47,382 bases of DNA from an uncultured Ectothiorhodospiraceae bacterium (GCA_947258845.1 CAMYJZ010000023.1:1-47382), one strand, 5' to 3'; counted from the stretch's first letter, positions 32,095 to 39,488 are shown. Numbers and translations: made by a program. Notes: generated by a model from the sequence alone, not told the origin.

Positions 32095-32741
32095 TCTATA
32101 TGCTGGTGGTCGCAAACTGCCTCTATTTCGCCTGGAATATGACCGGGGATGCGCCGGATGCAGAAGTCGTACATGCCCTGCCACCCTTGCCCCCCGAAGT
32201 CCGCTCGCTGACAACAGTTCAGGAGGGCGGTGCGGGTAGCGATTCGGCGAATGTGTCCGACCTCGAGAAACTGACCGCCGGACAACCCCCGGGCGCGGGT
32301 GTGCCTTTGAGTTGCCACGCGCTCGGCCCGTTTATGGTGGCAGCGGAGATGCAGGCAGCCAGGGATCGACTCGGGGAGCTTGGCTTCGAGTCGCAGTCGC
32401 GCAGCAGTGATGTACAGAAGCAGATCGGCTACTGGGTCTATCTGCCAACATTGGGTCACGAACAGGCGCTGCAGGTGGTGGAGGTCCTCAAGGAGAACAG
32501 GGTCAAGGATTATTTTGTTGGTGCGGAGGATTTTGTTTCACTGGGAATCTTCCGGGAACTCGCATCGGCCAACAAGCACAGTGAGCGGATTCGTGAGCTT
32601 GGTTTCGAGCCGCTGATCGAGTCGCGCTACTCCACCCTTACCGTCCACTGGCTGGATCTGGAGAATTTCGATGTCTCGACAGCTCGGCCGATCCTGGAGA
32701 AATACCCGGATATTCGCCTCCAGGAACTGGCTTGCCGGTGA
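32082..32741 (+). CDS. Membrane-anchored SPOR-like domain protein
   Basis: The 219-residue protein has an N-terminal membrane helix (residues 3-19, VIYMLVVANCLYFAWN), an acidic/proline linker, and from about residue 78 a compact domain starting CHALGPFMVAAEMQAARDRL. This pattern (LGPF, paired helices, strands YWVYLPTL and KDYFVG) is SPOR-like, the fold that binds denuded septal glycans. Such a gene often follows coaX in gammaproteobacteria. It overlaps coaX by 13 bases. Function in division is inferred from the fold only; the C-terminal 60 residues may hold a second divergent half-repeat. Confidence 0.75.
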   Translation: MRYVIYMLVVANCLYFAWNMTGDAPDAEVVHALPPLPPEVRSLTTVQEGGAGSDSANVSDLEKLTAGQPPGAGVPLSCHALGPFMVAAEMQAARDRLGELGFESQSRSSDVQKQIGYWVYLPTLGHEQALQVVEVLKENRVKDYFVGAEDFVSLGIFRELASANKHSERIRELGFEPLIESRYSTLTVHWLDLENFDVSTARPILEKYPDIRLQELACR

Positions 32742-32742
32742 A

Positions 32743-32771
32743 TTGCGATGGCCACACGGATTCACTAGAAT
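32743..32771 (+). promoter_or_regulatory. Promoter of tRNA-Thr
   Basis: TTGCGA (32743-32748) and TAGAAT (32766-32771) are exactly 17 bp apart. A GC-rich discriminator (ACGCGCC) follows the -10, as in stringently controlled stable-RNA promoters. Predicted start is about 32778, 18 bp before the tRNA. Confidence 0.75.
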
Positions 32772-32795
32772 ACGCGCCTGATATTACCTTAATAC

Positions 32796-32871
32796 GCTGG
32801 CGTAGCTCAGTTGGTAGAGCAGCTGATTTGTAATCAGCCGGTCGGGGGTTCGACTCCTCTCGCCAGCTCCA
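32796..32871 (+). tRNA. tRNA-Thr (anticodon TGT)
   Basis: The 76-base cloverleaf is complete. The acceptor GCTGGCG (32796-32802) pairs with CGCCAGC (32861-32867). The D arm is GCTCAGTTGGTAGAGC, and the anticodon arm GCTGA-TTTGTAA-TCAGC has anticodon TGT at 32829-32831. The T loop is TTCGACT, discriminator T, with CCA encoded. Two G-U pairs occur in the T stem. In E. coli birA is followed by a tRNA-Thr/Tyr/Gly/Thr-tufB operon; here only this tRNA remains and accessory sequence follows. Confidence 0.98.
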
Positions 32872-33333
32872 TTTAAACAATAAGTTACATAGCCGTCGCA
32901 TGCTATCCCTCCGCTCCGGTCAAAGGGGTGTGTAGCCTTAAAAAGCAATTTCCGCAACCGGAACAGCCCCGGTCCTCAGGGACTTTTCCGGGCGGGTATT
33001 TGCATCAGGCGACGAACGGTACGGGGAGCAGCAGGAATGGGCGCCGCCGGGACGGTGCGGTCAGTCAGCTTGAGTCGTACATGAGACGATTGCAGCTGAA
33101 GGATGCCCGCTTATCTATTGTATTGGTTGATCTGCGTCAAATATTCCCGGCCAGATCGGCTGGTAGTATTGCCGAATCATTGCTGTGCAACGCAGTGTGA
33201 TTCGGGCAGGAGTTGATGATATTTCATTTTCGAGCAATCAAACAATCCCGGCAGGAGGTCAACACAAGAGATCTGTTAAAGGAAATATACGGAGCTGAAC
33301 ATTCATTGATGAATATCAAGGAGTAGTCTCTTG
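32872..33333. other. Gene-poor stretch after tRNA-Thr
   Basis: No gene is well supported in these 460 bp. An open frame at 32928-33200 starts with GTG directly against a G run, without a usable ribosome-binding site. Its first half is low-complexity, though its last 40 residues look protein-like. GTCC-TCAG-GGAC-TTTT near 32974 is a short terminator-like hairpin. No second copy of the tRNA 3' end was found here or downstream, so no integration site can be defined. Confidence 0.4.
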
Positions 33334-33552
33334 ATGAAAAAGTGCAATAGCTGTTGCCTGTTAAGGGCGAATATTTTTTTCTATCTGCTGGTCTTTTCCG
33401 GCGTGCTTGCCGCGGCAGTCGATGCCAACTGGACCCAGAGTTTCCTGTCATCCGAAGACTTCATGGCCTACGTCTTTCCATTGGCCGGGCTACTGCTGTT
33501 CGTCGGCATTATCGTGCTTTCCCAGCTGAAGGAGTCTTGCGATATGAATTGA
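33334..33552 (+). CDS. Small two-helix membrane protein, unknown function
   Basis: The 72-residue protein begins MKKCNSCCLLRANIFFYLL. One hydrophobic segment covers about residues 13-30 and a second (MAYVFPLAGLLLFVGIIVL) about 43-63, ending in a short polar tail. The ATG at 33334 is supported by AAGGAG at 33319-33324, about 9 bases upstream; a TTG just before it is less likely. No family is recognised. The cysteine cluster CNSCC near the N-terminus is notable. It stands alone, in an AT-richer stretch, with no neighbour to suggest a role. Confidence 0.55.
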   Translation: MKKCNSCCLLRANIFFYLLVFSGVLAAAVDANWTQSFLSSEDFMAYVFPLAGLLLFVGIIVLSQLKESCDMN

Positions 33553-34147
33553 CGGGGTCGGGTTCCCTGCGTAACCAGTCGCGTTCGATCATGGCAACTG
33601 ACAGATACATATAGTTTTTGAAAGCAGCTGTCTGCGGGCCCTGTTTGTTGCCAGGGGTGATTACACCGCAGGGCCAGCGGGCGTCCGGAGACATCGTATG
33701 GCCTGACAAGCAGGTACAGATGATCGTGGTGATGAGACGGTCCGGTGTATTACGCCGGCCTGCAACGGTACGATCAGATCAGGGGCTAATGACGGCACCG
33801 GCGCGGGTGCCGTCTTGCTGTGTACCCCCGGTGGAGGCATAGTAGGCACGCCTGACAGAACCGGCAGGAGCCCAGCATGCGGCAAATACGCAGACATCCC
33901 GATCTGAACTAGTGTCACCTCTGTGGCAGGCAGACCGATGACCAGGTGGATGTGTACTATCCCGGGGATGCCAGGCAGGCTGGCCAGTGCACACCAAATA
34001 CACGGTATGTACGGATCTGCGCCTTGTGTATTTCCGAGATCTCCGCTGCCCGTCGGGAATAGACAAACCCGGGTGAACGGGTGGAGGTTCTGTACGCGGA
34101 GTTTGCTGTGAAAAGGTGGGGCCGGATTCGGTCGGGTCTGACTGGCG
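33553..34147. other. Gene-free stretch with hairpins
   Basis: No convincing gene lies in these 595 bp; short open frames on both strands lack ribosome-binding sites and protein-like composition. Two structures stand out. GACGGCACC (33791-33799) pairs perfectly with GGTGCCGTC (33806-33814), and AAATACAC (33996-34003) pairs with GTGTATTT (34026-34033). Neither is followed by a good T run. Confidence 0.4.
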
Positions 34148-35266
34148 TCAGTTTGCCATAATCCAGGTTTCCTTCAGGCCCAGCTGGCGTTCCACTGCGG
34201 GTGCCATGGTCCTGGCTGCCTGGAGGGTGTCAAACCCGGTAACACGCACCCGGTAGATGGTGCGGCCGCGCACATGTGCGCTCACCATTTCCGTAGCAAT
34301 GCCCTGCTTCTGGAAAGACTCCATCTTCCTGGCTGCAGTCTGCCTGCTCACGTAGGACGCAAGGTTGATTGCCCATTTGCTTTTTCCTTGCGAGGTCCTG
34401 ACAGCCGGGTTCTTATCCAGCGGTTCTGTAGTTGTGCTGGTTCCGGGTACGTGCGCCAGGGTAGTGGATGTCCGGGGCTGCGGACTTGTCGTGGGTACGC
34501 TTGCAAGGGGCTGGTGTTGCAGCGCGGCAGGGGGCTCGGTCCTCAGGGCCTTGTTGGCCGCAACGATGGTGTTTGTGTCATTTGTCAGTGCGGCCAGCGA
34601 GTTCGACAATGCGTCCAACCGTGATGTGGTCTGTGCAAGACTTGCTTCTATCGTTCCCAGACGATCCACCTGGGGGTTGATGACCTGTGCCAGCTGCTGT
34701 TCGATTTTCAGAAGGCGGTCGTCGTGAGGCGCAGCTGCCTGGACAAGACGTTGCTCCAGCTGTGCGAAGCGGGCTTCGTAGGTATCCTGGGTCTGTCCCA
34801 GCCACAGTTCCAGCTGCTGCAATTTTGCTTCGTAGGGTCTGGCGGCGAGATTGGTGCCCCCGTTATCCTGTGACGGGGTCTGCACAAGACGTTGCTCCAG
34901 TTGTGCGAAGCGGGCCTCGTAGGCATCCTGGGTTTGTCCCAGCCACTGTTCCAGTTGCCGGAAGCGTTGTTCGTAACTGTTCGGGGGGGCGCTGCGGAGC
35001 ACTGCTCCAGTGCGGGTGATCGCTGCCGTGGGCTCCGGGTTGCCGGTGTGCTTGAGGCCCGTTGTGTACATGAACGCCAGGAACAGCGCCGATAGCACCA
35101 GCGTGAGTGTCAAATATCGGACCATACTGTGTGACTGACTTATTTGCATGGTATTTTCTGGTCCGATACCTGTTTTCGGTACTGCCCGGTCGGTCCGGGA
35201 ATTGGTAAGGATTTTACCTGATTTCCGGTCTACGCGCACAGCTTGATGTTTGTCGTATTGGTGCAT
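34148..35266 (-). CDS. Membrane-anchored coiled-coil SPOR-domain protein with internal repeats
   Basis: The protein (372 residues from ATG 35266) has a polar leader, a membrane helix at about 50-70 and a 47-residue tandem repeat at about 97-190. The repeat is seen in DNA as a 141-bp period (for example ACAAGACG at 34743 and 34884). Each unit holds two copies of YEx(R/K)(F/L)xQLExxLxQ and should form a coiled coil. A Ser/Thr/Pro linker leads to a C-terminal SPOR domain (KWAINLASYVSRQTAARKM ... TIYRVRVTGF) likely to bind septal peptidoglycan. The start is uncertain: ATG 35149 (Met40) or Met48 would put the helix close to the N-terminus. Function is unknown; a division or envelope role is inferred. 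Confidence 0.75.
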   Translation of the reverse strand: MHQYDKHQAVRVDRKSGKILTNSRTDRAVPKTGIGPENTMQISQSHSMVRYLTLTLVLSALFLAFMYTTGLKHTGNPEPTAAITRTGAVLRSAPPNSYEQRFRQLEQWLGQTQDAYEARFAQLEQRLVQTPSQDNGGTNLAARPYEAKLQQLELWLGQTQDTYEARFAQLEQRLVQAAAPHDDRLLKIEQQLAQVINPQVDRLGTIEASLAQTTSRLDALSNSLAALTNDTNTIVAANKALRTEPPAALQHQPLASVPTTSPQPRTSTTLAHVPGTSTTTEPLDKNPAVRTSQGKSKWAINLASYVSRQTAARKMESFQKQGIATEMVSAHVRGRTIYRVRVTGFDTLQAARTMAPAVERQLGLKETWIMAN

Positions 35267-35666
35267 ACATTAGGCCCATTACGCTGAAGTTGCACCCAGG
35301 CCCTGGCTCAAAGGGATTGGCACCCTTGAAGAACAGCTCCTGGAGCCGGCGTAGTTCCGTGAGGCCATGGGGTCTCTCGGCAGGTGTATCAACAGGATAT
35401 GAGGGTTTAAGGCAGCAGTAAGAATGGACCCTGGCAAACCGGTTGGTCTGTCGCTTTGTGGCGGGCTTGAGGTGATGTCACACACCGGGTGCTGGTCCCT
35501 TTTGCCAAGGGGGACACTGATTAATGACACGTACTTTGCAGGGTGAGTTATACGCACCGGAAAGTCATTGCCAAGCGTTGATTCATGGTGCACAAAGTGG
35601 CGCCCTACGGATAATGCAAAACCTGAATACCATGCTTTCATCAAATAATCAGAGGATTCTAAGCCT
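35267..35666. other. Divergent intergenic region, no gene supported
   Basis: These 400 bp separate the minus-strand SPOR gene from the plus-strand PilZ gene. A minus-strand open frame across 35279-35701 has atypical composition, no ribosome-binding site and runs over the PilZ start, so it is not called. No clear promoter pair was found for either neighbour. Confidence 0.4.
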
Positions 35667-36113
35667 TTGAATGGTAAGCGCACGCGGGATCGGGCAGGCA
35701 TGGACAGGGGCGGTCAGCAACACCTCTGGATTAACAGGAGGCATCACCGGGCTCGCGTAGACCTGCCCTGTGAATTGTGTCTACCGGGGGGTGATTCGGT
35801 GCCTGCCCTTGTCCTGAATCTGTCAGCTGGCGGGCTGAAATTCTGTTGCGGGCAGGATGCCTTGTTTGACCTTCTTCCGGAAGGTCAGAGAATGCCGGGA
35901 CAGGTAGCCGGGATAACTATCGGGATTTGTTTGCAGTTTCCATCCGGCGACGCCCCGCAGACAAGGCTGCGGGTCAAAGCGAGCGTTGTTCACACCGAGC
36001 GACTTGCCCAGGACATATACCACGTCGGTGTGCAGTTTATCGACCTGGACAAGGCCTCGGCCCGGGCGGTCGAGGACTACGTTGAGGAATGCAGGGACCT
36101 GCAACGGGGCTGA
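35667..36113 (+). CDS. PilZ domain protein
   Basis: The 148-residue protein carries the c-di-GMP-binding PilZ signature: RRHHR (Arg24 and Arg28, the RxxxR motif) followed by NLSAGG (Asn51-Ser53-Gly56, the D/NxSxxG motif). A typical closing strand HVGVQFIDLDKASARAVEDYV comes near the end. It is almost only a PilZ domain, so it may act as a single-domain c-di-GMP adaptor. The start is TTG 35667 with AGAGGA 10 bases upstream, or ATG 35700 giving 137 residues; both keep the whole domain. A terminator-like hairpin follows at 36157. Confidence 0.85.
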   Translation: MNGKRTRDRAGMDRGGQQHLWINRRHHRARVDLPCELCLPGGDSVPALVLNLSAGGLKFCCGQDALFDLLPEGQRMPGQVAGITIGICLQFPSGDAPQTRLRVKASVVHTERLAQDIYHVGVQFIDLDKASARAVEDYVEECRDLQRG

Positions 36114-36156
36114 TGTTGTCCCGGAACCCGGCCAATGCGATGCAGAAGCGTGGCTT

Positions 36157-36191
36157 GCGGCGACCAGTGTCCTGATCGCCGCTTGTGTTTT
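36157..36191 (+). terminator. Probable terminator after the PilZ gene
   Basis: GCGGCGA (36157-36163) pairs with TCGCCGC (36176-36182). Beyond one mismatch CAG pairs with CTG over a TGTC loop. TTGTGTTTT follows. It lies 43 bp after the stop. Confidence 0.55.
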
Positions 36192-36225
36192 GCTGCCTTC
36201 AAATTGATGTAGTTACGATAATGCT

Positions 36226-36459
36226 TCAAAAACCAATCAGCTCGGCATGCAGTCCGCGATTCCTGGCGGCATCAACAAATGCCATGGAATTGATGGCATC
36301 CGGATCATATTCGATCAACATCAGGTGTGGCTTTTCATCATGATAGGCGGCGGCCATGACGCCACCCATGCCTAACAAGATATCGCGGAAACTCTCGCGT
36401 TCAGCGTGCGTGGTTTCTTCATCGATGTGGAAAGTAACTTCTGCTAGCTTTGTACCCAT
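36226..36459 (-). CDS. Small ferredoxin-like-fold (HMA-like) protein without metal cysteines
   Basis: The 77-residue protein alternates strands and helices as beta-alpha-beta-beta-alpha-beta (AEVTFHIDEE, ERESFRDILLGMGGV, HLMLIEYDPD, MAFVDAARNRG, HAELIGF), like heavy-metal-associated domains. The CxxC metal loop is absent; the whole protein has no cysteine. The start ATG 36459 has an excellent AGGAGGG ribosome-binding site 7 bases upstream, which strongly supports a real gene. The family resemblance is by fold pattern only, and the ligand or partner is unknown. Confidence 0.72.
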   Translation of the reverse strand: MGTKLAEVTFHIDEETTHAERESFRDILLGMGGVMAAAYHDEKPHLMLIEYDPDAINSMAFVDAARNRGLHAELIGF

Positions 36460-36677
36460 CGTTATGCCCTCCTCATTTTGCAGCCTGGCCAGAAGGTATC
36501 AATAATACTAGTCAAAAACAGGGATTCCTTCCTTAATCTGGATTAACTAAATTCCAAACTATCCCTGCCATGTGCTGGCTGGAGGACTTGTGTCCGGCCC
36601 GATCATTCAATAAGGACTGGTTATTTTAGATTTTGATTACATTCCCATAAGCTGCAGGACTGGCGGCCGGGATCGCG

Positions 36678-37010
36678 CTAGTGGTTATGGGAATAGAGTC
36701 CCTCCATGTCCCGGTTTAGCCTCTCAGCCAGTTTCCGGTGATATGCATGCCAGTCCTTCTGCCATGCGCTGGATCCATTGACGAACACCAGCAGGATCAG
36801 CGGGCCGAACACCAGGATAATGGGGATCTCGAGCGGGATACGATTGTAGTCAAGCAGCATGATCAGTGCCGTGCCGGCGACATACAGAAACAGCATGCCG
36901 CCTGTGAACATCGCCCTGATGATATGCGACAGCAGGGTCAGAATCGTGGGTGTGTGCAGGTTATTTTTATACCGGGTCCCGCCTGCCCGGGTTCTTTTTC
37001 TCGTCATCAT
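36678..37010 (-). CDS. Small two-helix membrane protein, unknown function
   Basis: From ATG 37010 the protein has 110 residues: a basic N-terminus (MMTRKRTRAGGTRYKNN), a hydrophobic helix around IIRAMFTGGMLFLYVAGTAL, a second (IPLEIPIILVFGPLILLVFV) and a basic/aromatic C-terminus (WQKDWHAYHRKLAERLNRD). Upstream in-frame ATGs at 37025 and 37070 exist; 37010 is preferred because CAGG lies about 9 bases before it. No family is recognised. It is co-directional with the HMA-like gene 218 bp downstream. Confidence 0.6.
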   Translation of the reverse strand: MMTRKRTRAGGTRYKNNLHTPTILTLLSHIIRAMFTGGMLFLYVAGTALIMLLDYNRIPLEIPIILVFGPLILLVFVNGSSAWQKDWHAYHRKLAERLNRDMEGLYSHNH

Positions 37011-37294
37011 AGGAATACCTGTCATGTGATGAGCTTTTTTACAGGTCGACAGTGACAGGGTAGGCAGCAAGGCCTTGGCAGTCTATTGTCCTTAGGTACG
37101 ATTTTCGAGCCGGATACTGCCGCTGATAGCGGGAATTCCAGCTTAATCAGTCGGGTGGGCGTCGTCACCAGCCCGGGACTGGCGGTCTGTCCGCACTAGT
37201 CAATATGTATTAGTTTCATTCCCGGATTTTTCTACTAGTATGTAAGTTTACGAACCGAACCGGTTATTCTCGCTAGATCAAGGCCGAAAGAAGT

Positions 37295-37471
37295 ATGGAA
37301 AAAAGAAAAAATCAGGATCGGCGCAGCGGATCCATCGACATGGAGAAATCATTTCCATGCAATCGTCGCCGGATGCCGGACCGACGCCTGAATAATATCT
37401 CCGTTGAGTGGATACCCGCCGAAAAGGCCGCCAACAATCCATTAATCCGTTTGATGTTCTGGAAGCCATGA
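37295..37471 (+). CDS. Small basic protein with DRR motifs (58 residues), unknown
   Basis: ATG 37295 to TGA 37471 encodes 58 residues. The N-terminal half is basic with repeated Asp-Arg-Arg (QDRRSG and MPDRRLNN). The C-terminal half reads ISVEWIPAEKAANNP then LIRLMFWKP, a well-formed amphipathic pattern with two tryptophans. AAGG lies 10 bases upstream. Its length falls below common gene-calling cut-offs, so it could easily be overlooked. I do not recognise the family with certainty; the composition is far from random. Confidence 0.5.
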   Translation: MEKRKNQDRRSGSIDMEKSFPCNRRRMPDRRLNNISVEWIPAEKAANNPLIRLMFWKP

Positions 37472-37526
37472 TTGCTCATTTCCAGGTCGCAGGCATACCT
37501 GCACGCAGGTGAACATGATTGAGCAA
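37472..37526 (+). other. Long hairpin after the 58-residue gene
   Basis: TTGCTCA (37472-37478) pairs with TGAGCAA (37520-37526) and inside it GCAGG-CATA-CCTGC forms a second stem. It starts right after the stop codon and ends in CTTGTAG without a T run, so it may be a weak terminator or an mRNA-stabilising structure. Confidence 0.4.
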
Positions 37527-37667
37527 CTTGTAGTTACTGGAGGTATCATGTACACGTCAGGGAGTAGTAGTGTGCGGGCCGAACTGGTTGGGAACCGGGA
37601 AACCCGTATTTACCCCTGGCAGTTTTACAGGCAGTGCTTGTCGATCTGAGCAAGAGAGGAGGCCCGT

Positions 37668-37967
37668 ATAACAACATCCTAATTAACCCAGCAAACACCC
37701 GAGGCACTCAACGCGTGGTTTGACCAGCGCTTTCCGAGAAAATGGCAGAGCGTGAAGAGAATGCGACCCCCAGAATTTCAATTATGGTGACCAAGGGTAC
37801 GCTTGACTGGGCCTGTCCCCCTTTTATTATCGGTTCCACGGCCGCGGCAATGGGTTGGGATGCCTCGCTGTTTTTCACCTTCTACGGGCTGGCGCTACTG
37901 AAGAAAGACCTGAAGCCCAATATCAGCCCGCTGGATAACCCGGCGATGGAACATCCGGGGGGCGGGC
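37668..37967 (+). pseudogene. DsrE2-family (DsrE/DsrF/DsrH-like) gene remnant
   Basis: Residues translated from 37775 onward (VTKGTLDWACPPFIIGSTAA then FFTFYGLALLKKDLK and NPAM) match the N-terminal half of DsrE2-type proteins, membrane-associated sulfur-trafficking proteins of sulfur oxidisers usually about 160 residues long. The copy looks dead. The good ribosome-binding site AGAGGAGG is followed by ATA instead of ATG at 37668. A TAA stop follows four codons later. The likely N-terminal piece TPEALNAWFDQRF is in a different frame from the rest. After NPAM the similarity ends, so the C-terminal half is missing; the frame then runs into the 3' end of mlaC. A shortened ORF from ATG 37742 to 38086 remains open. 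Confidence 0.75.
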
Positions 37968-37993
37968 AGTGGCAATCCCGGTTTGTGCCGTGC

Positions 37994-38611
37994 TTAACTG
38001 TCGGTCGTTCCCGCCTCTTTGTTGATGGCGGCCAGTTGTCTGATCAGTTGCTCCAGGCCGTCCTGGCGAATGGTGCTGGTAAATGAGGTCCGGTAGTTGG
38101 TCACCAGGCTGATCCCCTCGATAGCCACGTCATACACCTTCCAGCCGCTGTCCGTGCGATGCAAGCGGTAGGCGATGCGTACCGGGGTCCCGCTTGCCGG
38201 TTTGATCTCGGTGTGCACCGTTACCCGGGTGTCGTTTTCACTCATGCTGAAAGGCAGGTAGACGATTTCTTCGTCGGCATATTCCGCTAGTGCGCTGCCG
38301 TATTTGCGTACCAGCAGGGAGCGAAACTCATTAATGAACTGATCGCGTTGCGGGTCTGTCGCGTGTTGCCAGTATTTCCCCAGTGTCCAGCGCCCCATGC
38401 GTTCGAAATCGAAATGCGGGAGGACAATCTCGGAGACCAGTTCGTAGAGTCGCTCGGGCGCCTGCTCAATAGCTGTTTTTTCCTCCCGTAGCCTTCCCAG
38501 CATCTGGGTGGACGTGGCATATACCAGGTCCTGGGGCGACTGGCCGGGGAAAGCAGGGGGGCCGAATGCCAGCAGGGCGAGTGATAATATTACTGCGAGG
38601 TATGGTCTCAT
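37994..38611 (-). CDS. MlaC-family phospholipid-binding periplasmic protein (orphan)
   Basis: The 205-residue protein has a signal peptide (MRPYLAVILSLALLAFGPPA) and the MlaC/Ttg2D fold pattern: IVLPHFDFERMGRWTLGKYW, then QRDQFINEFRSLLVRKYGSAL and the closing WKVYDVAIEGISLVTNYRTSF. MlaC shuttles phospholipids between the outer-membrane MlaA and inner-membrane MlaFEDB complexes. No mla genes adjoin it, so it is an orphan or paralogue. ATG 38611 is chosen because it begins the signal peptide and AAGGA lies 7-8 bases upstream; a longer in-frame extension is unlikely. It is convergent with the DsrE2 remnant. Confidence 0.85.
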   Translation of the reverse strand: MRPYLAVILSLALLAFGPPAFPGQSPQDLVYATSTQMLGRLREEKTAIEQAPERLYELVSEIVLPHFDFERMGRWTLGKYWQHATDPQRDQFINEFRSLLVRKYGSALAEYADEEIVYLPFSMSENDTRVTVHTEIKPASGTPVRIAYRLHRTDSGWKVYDVAIEGISLVTNYRTSFTSTIRQDGLEQLIRQLAAINKEAGTTDS

Positions 38612-39184
38612 CTGTTCATCCTTCCGCTGTCGCAAGGCGTGCATCATGTGTGCCGCGGATTGCAGGCATTTCCGGAAATCAGGTGCCTGCGCGCATCCTG
38701 AATCGTTACCCGGGGAATTAATCTGCCATGTATTCATTCCCTCGCTGTAATTACAGCAATTAACATGCCAGTCAATCGACCGGGCCGCTGCCGGATTACC
38801 TGTCTACCGGGAAGGCGGGCCGTGTCGGGCAAGGACGCAGGCAAGCCTGGGTTTAAGGTTAAAAAAATAATACAAAACATCAAGTTATGTCTACAGTCCG
38901 GATCCTGCAGGGTATCCATGCGGTCCATGCCGCAGGCAATTCTCCCGGCCGGCCGTGCCCGCTGCAGCGGTAGCCGGTGGCCCGAATGCGTTGCGGGGAT
39001 TGATGTGCGTGTCATCCGTTGCCAGTTAGCGACAGTATATTCCCATTTTGATCAATAGCTTAAGCCAATGTTTGTTTCAGCCGTAGTGGTTCGACGACAA
39101 AATGCAACCGTCATACGCCGATTCCCTGGCCGCGGTACCCCGTCAATCCCCCTGACGGTGTATGCCCGGCGGGTTTTCGCGTGT
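38612..39184. other. Intergenic stretch, no gene supported
   Basis: No convincing gene lies in these 570 bp. A plus-strand frame at 38765-39058 lacks a ribosome-binding site and protein-like features. An AT-rich patch lies near 38860-38885. CCGTCA (39140-39145) pairs with TGACGG (39153-39158), and CCCGGCGGGTTTT follows near 39164, together resembling a weak rightward terminator. Confidence 0.4.
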
Positions 39185-39186
39185 AT

Positions 39187-39202
39187 TGGCATAGCTATTG
39201 CC
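39187..39202 (+). promoter_or_regulatory. Sigma-54-type promoter candidate
   Basis: TTGGCATAGCTATTGC places GG (39188-39189) and GC (39200-39201) exactly 12 bp apart, the -24/-12 geometry of sigma-54 promoters (consensus TGGCAC-N5-TTGCA). It differs from the consensus at the last base of the -24 block and after the -12 GC. The predicted start near 39213 falls in a small hairpin (CAGGC-ATGT-GCCTG), 45 bp before the secreted-peptide gene. No activator site was identified. Confidence 0.5.
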
Positions 39203-39257
39203 TATCCCTTTGGCAGGCATGTGCCTGAAACGACAAATCGACATAGAGGATGTAAAT

Positions 39258-39476
39258 ATGAAGAAATTGATGATGATCGCCGCCCTGGTTTTTGCTGCTC
39301 CCTTCGCCTACGCCGACAGTGAGATGGCTACGGACGCCGCTGCTGCGGCTGATGCCACCGCTGAGGCAGCCGTCGGTACGGCAGCCGAAGCCGTTGAAGT
39401 TGTCGACAAGGGAACGGAAGCGGTGATTGAGCAGCCGGAACTGTCCCAGGCAGAGACCGCCGCCGCGACACAATAG
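39258..39476 (+). CDS. Small secreted alanine-rich acidic protein, unknown
   Basis: The 72-residue precursor has a clear Sec signal peptide (MKKLMMIAALVFAAPFAYA, cleavage before DSE). The mature part of about 53 residues is rich in Ala, Glu, Thr and Val without Cys or aromatic residues, and probably forms one long amphipathic helix. ATG 39258 has AGAGGA 7 bases upstream. A sigma-54-type promoter candidate precedes it and a strong terminator follows, so it is probably a single-gene transcript. The low-complexity sequence prevents a family call; a periplasmic stress or envelope role is only a guess. Confidence 0.7.
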   Translation: MKKLMMIAALVFAAPFAYADSEMATDAAAAADATAEAAVGTAAEAVEVVDKGTEAVIEQPELSQAETAAATQ

Positions 39477-39488
39477 CAGAGTAGCCGA

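Noticed and set aside
32638-32901. Minus-strand open frame of 87 residues containing ESNPRPADYKSAALPTELRQ
   Set aside because: It is the antisense translation of tRNA-Thr, a well-known spurious protein pattern.
35279-35701. Minus-strand open frame of 140 residues between the SPOR and PilZ genes
   Set aside because: No ribosome-binding site, irregular composition and overlap with the PilZ start; no family pattern.
38765-39058. Plus-strand open frame of 97 residues
   Set aside because: No ribosome-binding site, Arg/Cys/Pro-rich random-like composition and no hydrophobic or domain pattern.
39051-39060. FNR/Anr-like TTGATCAAT near 39051
   Set aside because: The two half-sites lack the four-base spacer required in the TTGAT-N4-ATCAA consensus.
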